The notes beneath the pieces are model-generated. The model made no database searches and was not told the origin of the DNA. It worked only from the letters and a program-made list of their open reading frames with translations. From an uncultured Candidatus Saccharibacteria bacterium (lineage in GTDB: Bacteria; Patescibacteria; Saccharimonadia; Saccharimonadales; UBA6022): a stretch of 8,540 nt of DNA. Of this stretch, positions 6,863 to 8,540 are shown one piece after another. The position numbers were made by a program, and so were the translations under genes. How positions within the stretch are numbered: the first letter of the stretch is position 1; each line of letters begins with the position of its first letter. Location of the stretch: positions 1 to 8,540 of the forward strand of contig CAMLED010000035.1 in the NCBI GenBank assembly GCA_946479115.1. The letters run 5' to 3'.

Positions 6863-8540
6863 ATGTATACATTCAAATCAATCGCTCGGCGTGGGACTCT
6901 ACTCGCTGCTGCGGCCGCTCTAGTGGTATCGGCAGTCTTGCCTACTCAGGCGGTTTTTGCGGATGCATTAAATCCGCTGACAGAACGTAGCCTGTCACTT
7001 TCGAGTGGCTCACCAGGCTGGAGTTATCTAGATGCATCAGGTAACGGAACCTATGCACCGCCAAATAGCGGTGCCAACGGTAGACAAACAGGTAATACCT
7101 TCGGCTTCCGTGTCAGCTCAACTGCGATAGTAAAAGCTTTCTCATTCCAGTATTGTACAACTTCCGCAGGTAACTGTATGGGTCCAGGCAATATTCCTTT
7201 TACGGGTAGCGCTGGTAGTTATGATCGTGAACCTAATGATGACGATCAAGTTGATGCTCAAAAGAGTGACCTTGAGGTTAAAACCTCCTCGCCTTCGGAA
7301 GTTTCAACTTTTAATACGAAATTCAGTGCTACGACTGGTGTACCAACAAGTGCGACAAATATTCCTAATCGCAACAACAGTGAAGGTAATTTTATTGTTC
7401 TATGGAAGCGAAACTCTGGTGACCCTTGGGCGCAGAGTACCGGCTGGACTATGACGGCAAGCGTCAACCAGACTACTGGTGGTGTCGCTGGTAGTGTTGA
7501 TGACGGTACGTCAACAGAGAAGAACAACTACATTACTCTTACTAATGCATCAGGGCTTAGTCTTAACAGTACTGATTACGTGAAAATCATCTTCTTTGGT
7601 ACAGATACTAACTATATGATCAACCCGGGTGCAGGCGCATTCTTTGCTAAGCTTAATACTTATAATTCCGACACATCACTTATCGATACAAATGTTATCG
7701 ATGGTGGTGTCACGGTTGCAAACGTCATGAACCGTTCAATCGAAATCCAGACAAAGGTACTGGAAACCATGGACTTCTCTGTCGGTGTTGTTGATCCTAA
7801 TACCCTAGACAGTACTGACACAGACAGCGGAACGGCTGGTGTGCAAAGTCAGCTAAAAACAGCTAACGGTAACGATACGCACGGTATTTGTGATGCAGTA
7901 CTACCGGGTATGACGCAAAACCCTGCAACTCCGAATATTCTACAAATGGGTAATGCTGACGGTGAATTCTCTCTAGAGACAGATGATACCTACAGCACAC
8001 ACTCATACTGGCGCTTAAGTTCCAACTCTAGCTCTGGTGCAACAGTTTACTATTCAGGTGTAACTCTTAGTAATACCGTTGGCGACCAAATTGACCCAAT
8101 TGGGACAACTGCAATGGCTCCAACCGTAGGCTCTGAGCAGTTTGGCCTCGCACTTGATAACGGCACTGGTCCTAATTATCAGGTTAGCTACGACCAAGAG
8201 CGAAATGCCGGCCTTCTCTTTGAGAATGGTGTCGACAATGATATTGAAAGTATCCACACGGCTTCACTTACTGCCGATGGTGTGCTTGCTAACGCTAGCT
8301 GGCATACGCCAAAACTTGCACCACTTCTTCCGATGGCAAATTACGGCGATGGCACAGGTGACATCAACACTGAATATCCTGGCTCTGTTGATACATCATT
8401 TGCCTTTGACCCTAACTCGACGGTAATCCCAGTGCCAATCGCATCTGAAAACGACGATGTTGTCGATTGTGTAACTGGCAAGATCCGCTACATTGCAAAC
8501 ATTGCTGCGACCACTCCAGCTGGTATCTACGCGACTAAGG
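6863..8540 (+). CDS. Large secreted surface protein, 3' end outside window
   Basis: Unnamed protein; 559 codons are visible without a stop. Residues 1-33 are a clear Sec signal peptide: a basic start (KSIARR), an Ala/Leu/Val core, and a signal peptidase I site AVFA before Asp34. The mature part is rich in Asn, Thr, Ser, Asp and Gly with few Lys or Arg, typical of an exported beta-rich protein. Visible stretches include FGFRVSSTAIVKAFSFQYC (80-98) with a second Cys nearby (105), an acidic loop NDDDQVD (125-131), TKVLETMDFSVGVVDP (297-312), YWRLSS (382-387), GSEQFGLALDNGT (423-435) and IRYIANIAATTPAGIY (541-556). The last two match the 5329 protein (GTEQFAINAADN, and IVNVSNKTPAGHY, after which only 12 residues remain), so this gene probably ends shortly beyond the window. 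A surface-layer or adhesin role is inference. No sortase or other anchor motif is visible in the part present. Confidence 0.85.
   Translation, partial: MYTFKSIARRGTLLAAAAALVVSAVLPTQAVFADALNPLTERSLSLSSGSPGWSYLDASGNGTYAPPNSGANGRQTGNTFGFRVSSTAIVKAFSFQYCTTSAGNCMGPGNIPFTGSAGSYDREPNDDDQVDAQKSDLEVKTSSPSEVSTFNTKFSATTGVPTSATNIPNRNNSEGNFIVLWKRNSGDPWAQSTGWTMTASVNQTTGGVAGSVDDGTSTEKNNYITLTNASGLSLNSTDYVKIIFFGTDTNYMINPGAGAFFAKLNTYNSDTSLIDTNVIDGGVTVANVMNRSIEIQTKVLETMDFSVGVVDPNTLDSTDTDSGTAGVQSQLKTANGNDTHGICDAVLPGMTQNPATPNILQMGNADGEFSLETDDTYSTHSYWRLSSNSSSGATVYYSGVTLSNTVGDQIDPIGTTAMAPTVGSEQFGLALDNGTGPNYQVSYDQERNAGLLFENGVDNDIESIHTASLTADGVLANASWHTPKLAPLLPMANYGDGTGDINTEYPGSVDTSFAFDPNSTVIPVPIASENDDVVDCVTGKIRYIANIAATTPAGIYATK

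Noticed and set aside
6793..6990. Small plus-strand frame starting at 6793
   Set aside because: It starts inside the -10 element and runs in another frame through the signal peptide of the 6863 gene.
8135..8540. Premature end or frameshift of the 6863 gene in the window
   Set aside because: The frame is open without stop to the last base; the comparison with the 5329 protein suggests that the natural end lies just beyond the edge.

Overview
The window looks like part of a small-genome bacterium of the Candidate Phyla Radiation, most likely a Saccharibacteria (TM7) relative. This is an inference. It rests on very tight gene packing, a roughly balanced base composition, strongly diverged but recognisable F1 ATP synthase subunits, and secreted proteins of a style I associate with that group. 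All visible genes read through in the standard bacterial code, and no in-frame TGA is seen.

Left half (1-4193, + strand): the F1 part of an F-type ATP synthase operon in the classical order alpha (atpA, 5' end cut by the window), gamma (atpG), beta (atpD), epsilon (atpC). Each junction is a one-base TAATG stop/start overlap with a purine-rich Shine-Dalgarno inside the preceding gene, so the four subunits are probably made by coupled translation. The F0 genes and delta must lie to the left, if present. The enzyme has several departures from the textbook form. Epsilon has only its N-terminal beta-sandwich. Beta lacks the usual extreme C-terminus and ends in a low-complexity tail. Two of the aromatic residues that normally hold the adenine ring in beta are replaced (Tyr to Arg, Phe to Val). 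Alpha also ends in a Lys/Glu/Ala-rich tail.

Right half (4197-8540): four envelope or secreted proteins. (1) A minus-strand, single-pass, N-in protein with a beta-repeat stalk and a C-terminal globular domain (4197-5222). (2) A plus-strand secreted protein (5329-6069). (3) A minus-strand membrane-anchored protein resembling the DUF3558 fold, with a two-cysteine pattern (6066-6653). (4) A long plus-strand secreted protein, still open at the right edge (6863 to beyond 8540), whose C-terminal part shares motifs with protein 2. Convergent pairs are packed stop to stop: a 3-base gap at 4194-4196 and a 4-base overlap at 6066-6069. There is no obvious intrinsic terminator between them.

The only non-coding stretches are the 106-base divergent region 5223-5328 and the 209-base region 6654-6862. 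Both hold promoter-like sequences. The two smaller surface genes appear to have almost no 5' leader, whereas the long secreted protein has a strong extended -10 promoter, an A-rich leader and a good ribosome binding site. I see no RNA gene, CRISPR array, insertion sequence or phage module.
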